Below, one piece after another: positions 8,560 through 16,023 of a stretch of 52,909 nucleotides of DNA; position 1 is the stretch's first letter; the number at the start of each line of letters is the position of its first letter. Source of the stretch: Candidatus Helarchaeota archaeon (GTDB lineage: Archaea > Asgardarchaeota > Lokiarchaeia > Helarchaeales > RDOG01); the NCBI GenBank assembly GCA_029838215.1, contig JALGVI010000005.1:1-52909 (forward strand), given 5' to 3'. A program made the position numbers and the translations under genes. Below the pieces are notes generated by a model. It did no database searches and was not told the DNA's origin. It saw only the letters and a list, made by a program, of their open reading frames with translations.

Positions 8560-8742
8560 ATGGTTGATATTAAAGTTGAAATTGACCTTTGCACTGGTTG
8601 TGGAACCTGTGTTGATGTCTGTCCTGTCGGCGTTTATGAATTAGACGGCGATAAAGTCAAAATCGTGAATAAGGACGAATGCATCGAGTGCCTTGCGTGT
8701 GTCGATCAATGTCCTTCTGGTTGTCTCTCAGTAGAAAGCTAA
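8560..8742 (+). CDS. Small 2x[4Fe-4S] ferredoxin
   Basis: 60 residues from the ATG at 8560, which has GGAG nine bases before it; an in-frame TTG at 8542 is less likely. Two full CxxCxxCxxxCP motifs are present: C11/C14/C17/C21 and C41/C44/C47/C51. This is a bacterial-type eight-iron ferredoxin, a soluble low-potential electron carrier. No partner oxidoreductase is adjacent, but the window has several radical-SAM enzymes that need such electrons. Confidence 0.93.
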   Translation: MVDIKVEIDLCTGCGTCVDVCPVGVYELDGDKVKIVNKDECIECLACVDQCPSGCLSVES

Positions 8743-8784
8743 AAATCCTTTCTTCTTTTTCTTTTTTATCGTCTTGTACAATAA

Positions 8785-9555
8785 TCATAATATTTCTCTT
8801 AGTGAAGCTATTGAATCAATGATGAAATCTGGTTCGATTCCTGATTCGATTAATACTTGTTCTCGAAACTTGCCTGTTTTTACGAGAATTCCCTTCAATC
8901 CTTGAGCTTGAGCTCCTCCAATATCCGTGAAGATGTCATCCCCGATCATTCCCGTTTCTTCCGGATTGGTTCCAATATCTTTCAAAGCAAGCTCAAAAAA
9001 ACTTTTTGTTGGCTTGCCCATTATTTCTGCTTGTTTTCCCGTGGCGAACTCCAAAGCCGTTACAAATGGTCCTGCCGATAGAACTAAACCACCCGAACTC
9101 ATCCAATACTTGTCTTTTTCAAGCCCAATTATTTTTGCACCATTCAAGATTAATTGAAATGCCGTGTTCATATTATAGTACGTAAAATTATCTCCTGCAT
9201 CTCCAACCACGACGAACTCTGCATCATCTTCAACGTGCTCCAATCCTGCTTGCTCATAATCCACGTGGACATCCCCTGTTGTCAAAAAGTAACACTTTCG
9301 GACCTTCCTGCTTGAAATGAAATTTATTGCGGCCATCATTGGAGTGAAGATATGATCTTCTGAAATTTCAAATCCTAATTTTTCGAGCTTCGTAACAATG
9401 GATTTGCGACTTTTTCTGGTCGTATTTGATACGAACCTACATTGATATCCCTTCTCATTTAGGAATTTTATTGTTTCCCTTGCTCCCATTATTGGATTAC
9501 CGCCAGTATAAAGCGTGCCGTCCAGATCAATTAAAAACGCCTTCAAAATAACCAC
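8785..9555 (-). CDS. HAD-superfamily subclass IIA phosphatase (NagD-like)
   Basis: 256 residues. Motif I is FLIDLDGTLYTGG with nucleophile Asp10 and acid Asp12; SNTTRKSR is motif II; KPTKSFFELAL and MIGDDIFTDIGGAQAQG are the C-terminal Lys and acidic motifs. The large C2 cap between them places it in HAD subclass IIA (p-nitrophenyl phosphatase/NagD/LHPP-like). Substrate unknown. The start is probably GTG at 9555; a TTG at 9546 is possible. It is divergent from the kinase-like gene. Confidence 0.88.
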   Translation of the reverse strand: MVILKAFLIDLDGTLYTGGNPIMGARETIKFLNEKGYQCRFVSNTTRKSRKSIVTKLEKLGFEISEDHIFTPMMAAINFISSRKVRKCYFLTTGDVHVDYEQAGLEHVEDDAEFVVVGDAGDNFTYYNMNTAFQLILNGAKIIGLEKDKYWMSSGGLVLSAGPFVTALEFATGKQAEIMGKPTKSFFELALKDIGTNPEETGMIGDDIFTDIGGAQAQGLKGILVKTGKFREQVLIESGIEPDFIIDSIASLREIL

Positions 9556-9634
9556 TTCAAAATCTTTTTATTCTATTTTCCTTCTTTAGTTTTAAGCATT
9601 TAAGATCTTTTCGACTTACGAAGAAGGCAATAGC

Positions 9635-10516
9635 ATGTCTGATGAGAAACCTGCAAGGGAAAAATCTGAAAAGAAAGGCATTTATGTCGTGTTTGAAGGA
9701 AGTCGTTTTACCGGAAAAACGACCATGAGGAAAGAAATTGCCGAGTGGCTTCGTTCAACCGGGTCTTTTCAAGTTCTTGAAGTAGAAGAGGCTTCCGAAA
9801 AAATGCGGCAAAGCATTCGCGAGATTGGAGATGAATTTGATAACGAGATTGACGACGATATAGATATTTATGATTTTGTAAGCGATACTTTAAGACAAAA
9901 TAAACGCATTCGACATTTTTTCAGGAGCAAGCCGTCCAAGCCTGAACTTCAAAAAATCGTCATAGCTGAAAGAAGCTTTCTTTCTTCGATTGTTTATCAG
10001 AATGACGTTGGCAAACAACGAATTTGGGATTTGCACGGCATTGGCATTCAGGAACACGTTCTAATGAATCCGAAAGTGACCTCAAAAACGTTCTACTTGC
10101 CCGATTTAGTAATTGTTTTGGACGTAGAAGTTGAAGAAATGCCCAATCGTTATACAAAGGAAACCGTTTTGGAAAAATGGGATCGTGATTTAAATTATCT
10201 AATGGAAGTCAGGAAAAGATTTCGAGAATTAGGAAACATTTCTTATAGATGTACAGGTGATGAATGCAACGAAGGGTGGCGGTTCATTCACTTTGAAACG
10301 TCTTCGGAAGCAACTAAAAAATGTCCTTTTTGTAATTCACGAGTTATCCAAGGAAAGCCTCCAACAGACTATGATTTTCCAATTGAAGTGATAAATACGA
10401 CAAATCACGGGATAAAAGAAGTCTTTGGTAAAATCAAGAGTCTCATGGAACTCCACGTGTTGAATGACTTGACGTTTTTAAGTCAAGATGAAAAGACTTA
10501 TCTAGAAAGGAAGTAG
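9635..10516 (+). CDS. Thymidylate-kinase-like P-loop protein with zinc ribbon
   Basis: 293 residues. An N-terminal P-loop, FEGSRFTGKTT (about 20-30), and VIAERSFLSSIVYQ (109-122), the thymidylate-kinase-like 'DR-Y/F-xxS' region with Glu-Arg, point to the nucleoside-monophosphate kinase fold. The lid region is replaced or extended by a zinc ribbon with C206, C211, C230 and C233. The family normally phosphorylates dTMP, but the zinc insertion and acidic region 68-84 are not seen in standard Tmk proteins, so another nucleoside or a damage-related substrate is possible. Start at ATG 9635 has a GAAGG site. Confidence 0.7.
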   Translation: MSDEKPAREKSEKKGIYVVFEGSRFTGKTTMRKEIAEWLRSTGSFQVLEVEEASEKMRQSIREIGDEFDNEIDDDIDIYDFVSDTLRQNKRIRHFFRSKPSKPELQKIVIAERSFLSSIVYQNDVGKQRIWDLHGIGIQEHVLMNPKVTSKTFYLPDLVIVLDVEVEEMPNRYTKETVLEKWDRDLNYLMEVRKRFRELGNISYRCTGDECNEGWRFIHFETSSEATKKCPFCNSRVIQGKPPTDYDFPIEVINTTNHGIKEVFGKIKSLMELHVLNDLTFLSQDEKTYLERK

Positions 10517-10531
10517 CTTGATCGTAAAAAA

Positions 10532-10540
10532 TTTTATAAA
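10532..10540 (+). promoter_or_regulatory. TATA box for tRNA-Gln
   Basis: TTTTATAAA preceded by a purine run (AAAAAA) that could be a BRE. The box lies about 59 bases upstream of the tRNA 5' end, so transcription would start near 10560 and leave a short leader for RNase P. Confidence 0.45.
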
Positions 10541-10609
10541 ACAAGATTTGATGCAATCCACAGGAATTTCTCATGGATGATAAATCACCTGATTAGCCCG
10601 GTGGTGTAG

Positions 10610-10637
10610 AGAGCGCAAGATTCTTGTTCTCACGCAT
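10610..10637 (+). other. D-loop intron of tRNA-Gln (28 bases)
   Basis: Central helix GTGT (10604-10607) pairs with ACGC (10632-10635, one G-U pair). Three-base bulges AGA (10608-10610) and ATA (10636-10638) flank it, and GAG (10611-10613) pairs with CTC (10629-10631). Cutting after the second base of each bulge removes 10610-10637 and restores GTGTAG|AGGCCAATCAT, a good D arm. The outer helix is not paired, i.e. the relaxed HBh' form. Confidence 0.8.
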
Positions 10638-10660
10638 AGGCCAATCATGTGGGGCTTTGA

Positions 10661-10692
10661 TACGAGGAGCAATTAGATTCCCTCGTGAAGAT
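10661..10692 (+). other. Anticodon-loop intron of tRNA-Gln (32 bases)
   Basis: Canonical hBHBh': outer helix GGGG (10651-10654)/CCCC (10694-10697), central helix CTTT (10655-10658)/GAAG (10687-10690), bulges GAT (10659-10661) and ATA (10691-10693), inner helix ACGAGG (10662-10667)/CCTCGT (10681-10686). Removing 10661-10692 joins A37 to A38. Confidence 0.88.
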
Positions 10693-10740
10693 ACCCCGCG
10701 ACCACGGTTCGAATCCGTGCCGGGCTACCACTTTCTCCTT

Positions 10741-11400
10741 TTAAAGATGGAAAGGGTTTCCTTTTTTCAGGATTTCTTCCGGTATTTTCTTCTGCCATTT
10801 TTTCAAGAAATCCTGTTCTCGTGCTTGATCTCGGAGCCCATCCGGAAGCATTTGAGGGATTGTTTCATCAATGGGATACCATCGTTTACATTTTTCACAA
10901 AACATTAGTCCTTCTTCAATTTCTGTCCTGAGAAAAAACCATGTTAGAAAATACAAGTCTAGTTCTAATGAAGAAAACATGTCTTGATCCGGTTTCTCTG
11001 AACTCTTCTGCAAGGTATCTTTGAAAATCGGAAAGGAAGTTGTCTTGATGATTTGAATGATATCTTTACTCCTATCTGTTGCATCGTGGATGAAATTAAC
11101 GGTTTCTTCTTTTTGATTTAATAATTCCAAGAATGATTTCAAGTCATGTTCTCCTCGGACGACTTCATCTGCAACCATCAGCTTGCCTTCTATAAGTTTT
11201 GTTTCAATGGCATCCATTTTTTGTCCTTTAACACGTTCTACTTTGAGAATATCCTTTAGTTCTGCACGATTTTTGGTTGAATGAAGTTCAATTACCTGTT
11301 TAAACAGATCTTCTTTGGTTTCCCACTTGAATATTCTTAAAACCAATGGATAATGCTTGCAAATTGGGCACGCCAAAATATCTAATAAACCCGGTTTCAT
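10741..11400 (-). CDS. Trm112-like zinc-ribbon protein with long helical insert
   Basis: 219 residues. The N-terminus LLDILACPICKHYPL (C11, C14) and C-terminal MFCEKCKRWYPIDETIPQMLPDG (C168, C171) are the two halves of a Trm112/COG2835 zinc ribbon, which in most archaea is a 60-130 residue protein. Here about 150 mostly helical, charged residues lie between them. Trm112 binds and stabilises SAM methyltransferases for tRNA and rRNA or protein (translation factor) modification. The gene overlaps the DUF354 gene by four bases (ATGA) and ends an operon with the AglH-like gene, so a link to glycan assembly cannot be excluded. It is convergent with the tRNA gene. Confidence 0.78.
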   Translation of the reverse strand: MKPGLLDILACPICKHYPLVLRIFKWETKEDLFKQVIELHSTKNRAELKDILKVERVKGQKMDAIETKLIEGKLMVADEVVRGEHDLKSFLELLNQKEETVNFIHDATDRSKDIIQIIKTTSFPIFKDTLQKSSEKPDQDMFSSLELDLYFLTWFFLRTEIEEGLMFCEKCKRWYPIDETIPQMLPDGLRDQAREQDFLKKWQKKIPEEILKKGNPFHL

Positions 11401-12485
11401 CGATTTGTCTTCCCTTTTAGTGATTTGATGATTTTGAACATGACATCTCGCGGATCTTCGAGTAATCGCATCAAGTTGTCATCAGGTAGTCTGTACTTGC
11501 GGGGGTTATTTAACATGTCGAGTGATAATTTAATGACTTCAAGGAGATTTTCTTGGTGGAAATATGGGAAGCCTTTTTCTCTCAAGTACTGTTTCACGGT
11601 ATAATCTATGTGAAAGTAGGAGATTGAAGGGATTCCTAAGAGAGCAGCTTCTTGGCTCATTGTGCCACCTCCCGTAATGACTAAATCAACAAACGACATG
11701 AGGTTCGGTCCGTTGATTGCCTTCTTCGGCATGATGATCTTGTCTTTAAACGTTGTTTCGATGATTCGTCGCTGTTTTTCATATCTTGGGAAAAAGACAA
11801 TTTGTACTTCTGGCTTATTTTCCAATAAAGCATAAATCAAAAAACCGCTTCTCGATTTCTCATCTTTTACGTTCTCTTTTTCTAATAAGTATGCAGCTTC
11901 TGATTCCTCTGGACGAATTACGACAATCGGACGATTCTCATCAAGCCCTAATTCTCTCAAGATTGACTTATCACGTTTTATTTTGGGAACCCATAAAGCC
12001 TCAAAAATGCCATCGAATTGAAAAATTTGCTCATGTTTAGCCCCTAAACTTAACAATGAGTCCTGTGGGATGCACTTAGGAATGATATAATATGTTGAGA
12101 GTGGATATACCAATCTGCTAACTGCCGTGGCGTGCGGCGTATCATTGAAGCAAATAAATGGAATCCCCAAGCCAAAGGCAACCCGCGCCGCTTCAGGAGA
12201 CATCAATGCTGCTGCACATAAAAGCCGTTTGTTTAATCCCGTGATGAAATTAGTTAATTTCTTAATGCGATTCGTGCTTTCCAATAGCTTATTCTTTAAT
12301 GAATCTCCACCGTGTTTTCCAAACGTGAAATGTTTGAAATCAAAGAAATCGAGGATTTGTTCGGTTCGTTCATATTCTCGGGTTGTGATGATGACCTCTT
12401 CACCCTTTTCTCTTAAAAATTTTCCTAAAGTGCCAAAAAGCCAAGCGTGTTTTGGTGTTAAGGCATCGAACCAAATAGTCGCCAT
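11397..12485 (-). CDS. DUF354 (COG1817) glycosyltransferase-like protein
   Basis: 362 residues. The N-terminal motif IWFDALTPKHAWLF and the C-terminal block TGGGTMSQEAALLGIPSISYF (from 271) match DUF354, a GT-B-fold family related to UDP-GlcNAc 2-epimerase/WecB-like proteins and glycosyltransferases. Residues 184-194 (NRPIVVIRPEE) start the second Rossmann domain. It is overlapped by the Trm112-like gene and follows a small membrane protein gene and the AglH-like gene, suggesting a role in lipid-linked sugar assembly. The precise reaction is unknown. Confidence 0.82.
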   Translation of the reverse strand: MATIWFDALTPKHAWLFGTLGKFLREKGEEVIITTREYERTEQILDFFDFKHFTFGKHGGDSLKNKLLESTNRIKKLTNFITGLNKRLLCAAALMSPEAARVAFGLGIPFICFNDTPHATAVSRLVYPLSTYYIIPKCIPQDSLLSLGAKHEQIFQFDGIFEALWVPKIKRDKSILRELGLDENRPIVVIRPEESEAAYLLEKENVKDEKSRSGFLIYALLENKPEVQIVFFPRYEKQRRIIETTFKDKIIMPKKAINGPNLMSFVDLVITGGGTMSQEAALLGIPSISYFHIDYTVKQYLREKGFPYFHQENLLEVIKLSLDMLNNPRKYRLPDDNLMRLLEDPRDVMFKIIKSLKGKTNR

Positions 12486-12497
12486 GAGAGATCTCCA

Positions 12498-12788
12498 TCA
12501 TTCATCCGGTTCTTCTTCCTTTTGATTTTCTTCATTGTTATTTTTTAATGTTCTCCAGAAAAACATGCGAATCAATACGTGCCAGAAGTACAACCAGACT
12601 ATAACCAGCGTGACCGGTATGAACATTTTTACAAAATCTGTAATTAAATCCCAAACAAATCCTGCTTGTCCGGGGGGATTTTGTAATGGGGCAACATAGA
12701 GGAAGAGAAAACCGATGATTGCTAGTGCGGCTAACCAAATAATCGTCATTATACACATCAAGACGATAAGAGACTTTTTATTGACCAT
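12498..12788 (-). CDS. Small membrane protein, two TM helices
   Basis: 96 residues. Two hydrophobic segments, about 7-32 and 53-73, flank a short loop with PPGQAG; the C-terminus is charged and acidic (NNNEENQKEEEPDE). GGTGA lies just before the start. It is placed between the AglH-like and DUF354 genes in the same operon, so a membrane partner for glycan assembly is a reasonable inference. No family recognised. Confidence 0.72.
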   Translation of the reverse strand: MVNKKSLIVLMCIMTIIWLAALAIIGFLFLYVAPLQNPPGQAGFVWDLITDFVKMFIPVTLVIVWLYFWHVLIRMFFWRTLKNNNEENQKEEEPDE

Positions 12789-12792
12789 GAAA

Positions 12793-13959
12793 TCACCAAA
12801 TATTCGTTAAATAAAACATTGGATTACAAAGAACACCCGTGATTATTGCTAAAACTGCACTAAAAATTGTTAAATAAATAAAAGACTTGACGATTTCTGG
12901 TTCTTTTAGCGGTCCTTCAGCGAGGACGATTCTCGTGAGCGTTAATGGTGCTTTTGGTTCTGAACTGGCTTTAATATACCCTCCTTTTATTGGGTATGCT
13001 GGACGTTCTTTTATTCGCTTGCCCTCAATTAACTTACCAATGCTTGCTAATAACTGAAACGCATTGATTATATATGGTAATAACACTATCAAAACGATGG
13101 CTTCTAATCCTCCTTCTATGGCTATAAGTGCCATTGCCGTCCCAACTGTAATGGAGCCGACATTTCCGCTAAAAACTCTAGCAGGATACTTGTTAAAGAT
13201 ATAAAATGCTATCATGCTTCCCAACATTACAGCAGATAGTAAGATTCCTATTGATGAACTCAAACCGAATAAAACGAATAAAATTCCACCGATTAACGTC
13301 ACGCCAAAATTGATGGACATGGTTCCCGACATGGCACCATTGTATACATCTAACATGTTGACTCCATTTCCCAAAACTGGAAATACAAGTAAAATGAAGA
13401 GAAAATATAACCACGTGACATGGAACCTACCCACTAAAGGAAAAACCGGGAAAGGGTTAAATACTGGCAGAACGACATATCCTGGAAGATTCAATAAATT
13501 AATTCCTGGATATAATAGGTGGGATAAAAGGAGTTGACCAACAATTACAGGCACGGCTGGTAGAATTAAAATTAATGGTTTTGCAATTCCCAGATTGCGT
13601 GCGTCATCTAAATAACCAATTCCACCGCCAATGAGAACTGCAAGAAGAAAAATTAACAATTGCCATTTAATGATCATGAGCTGCAAGTTCAAAGGGGGAA
13701 TGGCGATAAAAAGAATTGTCGAAGCAACTGATATTGAAATGAGAATACTAAGCCCTCCACGCTCTGGAATCTCGGGTCTTTCTTCTTTATGTACATCGAT
13801 TCCCACGATTTTTCTTTTCTTCATCCATTCCGATATGATGGGAATGAGATAATAGCATAAAACTAAGCTAATGGCAAACCCCACGCCTGCAAAAATACAG
13901 GCAATGATGAAGTTGAAAAAATCAACGGATAACAAAGGTATGAAATTTGTGAGCATCAT
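12793..13959 (-). CDS. AglH-like GlcNAc-1-phosphate transferase (GT4/MraY family)
   Basis: About 388 residues from ATG at 13959, chosen because GGTGG at 13966-13970 precedes it; a further 27 bases are open upstream. About ten membrane helices are visible. Motifs: HKEERPEIPERGG (after the first cytosolic segment), GYLDDARNLG (Mg2+-binding DD), and NGVNMLDVYNG (catalytic N-x-x-N-x-x-D-like). These identify the polyprenyl-phosphate sugar-1-phosphate transferase family; in archaea AglH adds GlcNAc-1-P to dolichyl phosphate as the first step of N-glycan assembly. It heads a four-gene minus operon. Confidence 0.85.
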   Translation of the reverse strand: MMLTNFIPLLSVDFFNFIIACIFAGVGFAISLVLCYYLIPIISEWMKKRKIVGIDVHKEERPEIPERGGLSILISISVASTILFIAIPPLNLQLMIIKWQLLIFLLAVLIGGGIGYLDDARNLGIAKPLILILPAVPVIVGQLLLSHLLYPGINLLNLPGYVVLPVFNPFPVFPLVGRFHVTWLYFLFILLVFPVLGNGVNMLDVYNGAMSGTMSINFGVTLIGGILFVLFGLSSSIGILLSAVMLGSMIAFYIFNKYPARVFSGNVGSITVGTAMALIAIEGGLEAIVLIVLLPYIINAFQLLASIGKLIEGKRIKERPAYPIKGGYIKASSEPKAPLTLTRIVLAEGPLKEPEIVKSFIYLTIFSAVLAIITGVLCNPMFYLTNIW

Positions 13960-14285
13960 CAATGACCACCTCGTAACGATAATCAAACCGATTCGAGTTA
14001 TTAAAACGATTTGGATCTTTCATCTTTAAATCTAAATAATATTTGTATATATTCCAAAAAACCAGATTAATTGCTTTTGATTAATAATTCATGTCGCTTA
14101 CCATTAACGAGTCAAAAAGAGCGGTGGGCAGACGATTTCTGACAGGTAGAAAATGATAAGGCTTTTTCGATTGTCCGTCATGGCGTTTTTTGGAACATTG
14201 CGGTCTTCGGGCGGTGGAAAGATCAAAAAGAGAACGATGGGAAATGCGTACTAGACGGAAAACGATAACATCGAGAATGGATGGC
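13960..14285. other. Intergenic region with a GC-richer, gene-free segment
   Basis: About 325 bases between the AglH-like operon and a small membrane-protein gene. The part 13990-14095 is AT-rich, as expected for a promoter. The part 14100-14285 has noticeably more G and C than other intergenic DNA here, yet no frame looks like a real protein, though the minus strand is open without good start context for tens of codons in two frames. It may be an RNA gene or a decayed gene; I cannot tell. Confidence 0.3.
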
Positions 14286-14519
14286 TCATGGCTCTGAAAC
14301 TTTGATAAGTCGTAACATTTGCAAGATGCCCATGATCAATTCGACAATCATCACTGCGGCCGTGCCCAAGACATGAGACCAGAGAAGACTGGGATCTTTT
14401 CTTCCATCTTTAAAATAAAGAATGATCCAGAGACCAAGGAAAAACATGGCGATTATGAAGGAGAATAAGAAGAACGTAATTGGAACTTGACGGAACATGT
14501 AATAGAAATAGAAAGTCAA
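14286..14519 (-). CDS. Small membrane protein, two TM helices
   Basis: 77 residues: hydrophobic stretches at about 12-36 and 46-68 (VPITFFLFSFIIAMFFLGLWII, then LGTAAVMIVELIMGILQML), separated by a short charged loop KDGRKDPS. No homolog recognised. It sits on the minus strand between the AglH operon and the sugar island. It may be a real small protein, but composition alone cannot prove it. Confidence 0.5.
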   Translation of the reverse strand: MTFYFYYMFRQVPITFFLFSFIIAMFFLGLWIILYFKDGRKDPSLLWSHVLGTAAVMIVELIMGILQMLRLIKVSEP

Positions 14520-14797
14520 TATCTTTTACTCCTTTACTGCGCATATTTCAATGTTTAAAGAATCTTCCTTTTCTCTTTTTTATATATTTTTTTCTCTATA
14601 TAGAGAATTTTAAATTTCCCATGAACGACAAAAACATATAAATTAATTGCTTTTCCATCATTCTTGTAGACCACAAGAGAGATAAAGGTCTGGAAGAATT
14701 ATAGGTGGATTAGTAATAACCTAGCAGCTTAAACTTTTGATCTTGAAGGATTATTAAATAATTTTTTAAATACAAAAAAATCATAGATGAAAATCAA
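14520..14797. promoter_or_regulatory. AT-rich intergenic region at the left end of the sugar island
   Basis: Contains a perfect 16-base palindrome, TTCTCTATATAGAGAA (14592-14607), a likely operator or paired promoter element. It also has TTTTTTAAATAC at 14762-14773, a TATA box about 25-35 bases before the amidotransferase ATG at 14798, fitting a leaderless or very short-leader transcript. No gene seen. Confidence 0.4.
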
Positions 14798-16018
14798 ATG
14801 ACTGAATTAGAAGAATTAGAGGCATATTTTGGTCTCCCCAAACAAGTGATATTTTGTAAAAAGTGTGTAATATCAAATCAACGACCTAATTCTACCTTGG
14901 AGTTTCAACACAATATTAATTCAAAGAAGGAAACTATTCATTTTGATGAAGAAGGTGTCTGTGATGCTTGCCGACTTGCAGAAAGAAAAAATAAAGAAAT
15001 TAACTGGAATAAAAGGGAAGAGGAGCTCAAGGCACTTTGTGATAAATTTAGGAGGGATGATGGGTATTACGATTGCATTGTTCCAGGAAGTGGTGGAAAA
15101 GATAGCACTTTAGCATCTTGGGTTCTAAAATATAAGTATAACATGCACCCTTTAACAGTAACATGGGCTCCTCATATATATACCGAAGTTGGTTGGGGTA
15201 ATTTTCAAAAATGGATTCATGCCGGTTTTGATAATATCTTATTTCATCCAAATGGTAAAGTTCATCGGCTATTGACGCGGTTAGCATTTGATAATCTATT
15301 GCATCCCTTTCAACCTTTTATTTTAGGTCAGAAAAATATCGGTGCAAAATTTGCAGCACTATATGATATTCCTTTAGTTTTTTATGGCGAAAATGAAGCT
15401 GAATATGGAAATCCCATGCAAGATGCATTAACACCGTTAAGAAACATGAAATTCGCTGCTGGAGATAATTACATGAACATGTTTTTGGGTGGTGTAAAGG
15501 TTAAAGATCTAATAGAAAAACATGGGTTGCACATGAATGATTTACAACCATATTTACCAATGGATCCTGATTTATATGTCAAGAAAAAAATTCAAGTTCA
15601 TTATTTAGGTTATTATATCAAATGGGATCCACAAGAAGCGTATTATTTTGCTTCAGAACACTCCGGTTTTAAAGCAAATTGTGAGAGAACTGAAGGAACA
15701 TATTCCAAATATAATAGCATTGATGATAAGACCGATCCTTATCATTACTTCACAACTTATATTAAGTTTGGTATAGGTCGAGCAACTTATGACGCCTCTC
15801 AAGAAATTAGGAATGACAAAATAACTCGAGAAGAAGGCGTGGCTTTAGTCAAAAAATATGATCACGAATTTCCGAAAAAATATTTCAAAGAATTCTTAAG
15901 ATACATGAATAACATGACTGAAGAGCATTTTTGGAAAAAGGTTGATGAATTTCGTTCACCTCATTTATGGAAAAAAGAAAATGGTCAATGGAAATTGCGC
16001 CATACTGTATACGACTAA
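14798..16018 (+). CDS. N-acetyl sugar amidotransferase (WbpG/PseA type)
   Basis: 406 residues. The PP-loop ATP motif SGGKDST is at 98-104; Cys20/23 and Cys55/58 form a zinc site as in the family; GENEAEYGNP and HEFPKKYF are family blocks. This matches the WbpG/PseA/LegG family (TIGR03573), which uses ammonia, delivered by a HisF/HisH-type glutaminase pair, to turn an N-acetyl group into an acetamidino group on a sugar. The fused HisF-HisH gene is convergent immediately next door (stop-to-stop six bases), which is the expected partner. It starts the sugar island. Confidence 0.9.
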   Translation: MTELEELEAYFGLPKQVIFCKKCVISNQRPNSTLEFQHNINSKKETIHFDEEGVCDACRLAERKNKEINWNKREEELKALCDKFRRDDGYYDCIVPGSGGKDSTLASWVLKYKYNMHPLTVTWAPHIYTEVGWGNFQKWIHAGFDNILFHPNGKVHRLLTRLAFDNLLHPFQPFILGQKNIGAKFAALYDIPLVFYGENEAEYGNPMQDALTPLRNMKFAAGDNYMNMFLGGVKVKDLIEKHGLHMNDLQPYLPMDPDLYVKKKIQVHYLGYYIKWDPQEAYYFASEHSGFKANCERTEGTYSKYNSIDDKTDPYHYFTTYIKFGIGRATYDASQEIRNDKITREEGVALVKKYDHEFPKKYFKEFLRYMNNMTEEHFWKKVDEFRSPHLWKKENGQWKLRHTVYD

Positions 16019-16023
16019 GTATT

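Larger units (their letters stand above)
10595..10730 (+). tRNA. tRNA-Gln(TTG) with two introns, CCA encoded
   Basis: Exons 10595-10609, 10638-10660 and 10693-10730 join to a 76-base tRNA including CCA. The acceptor AGCCCGG pairs with CCGGGCT (10720-10726), discriminator A10727, CCA 10728-10730. The T arm is CACGG-TTCGAAT-CCGTG, the anticodon stem TGGGG pairs with CCCCG, and the loop CTTTGAA gives anticodon TTG. A1-U72 also fits archaeal tRNA-Gln. The first intron lies in the D-loop after position 15 and the second at the usual 37/38 site; both have bulge-helix-bulge structures. Splicing by the archaeal tRNA endonuclease and ligation are expected. Confidence 0.92.

Noticed and set aside
9960..10157. 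65-codon minus-strand frame within the kinase-like gene
   Set aside because: Shadow of the 293-residue gene; no motif.
10731..10743. Terminator after the tRNA
   Set aside because: Short T-run only, overlapping the end of the Trm112-like gene; not strong enough to list.
14100..14285. C/D-box sRNA from CTGA and ATGATAA-like words
   Set aside because: Boxes are not in a proper C-D'-C'-D order with flanking stem.
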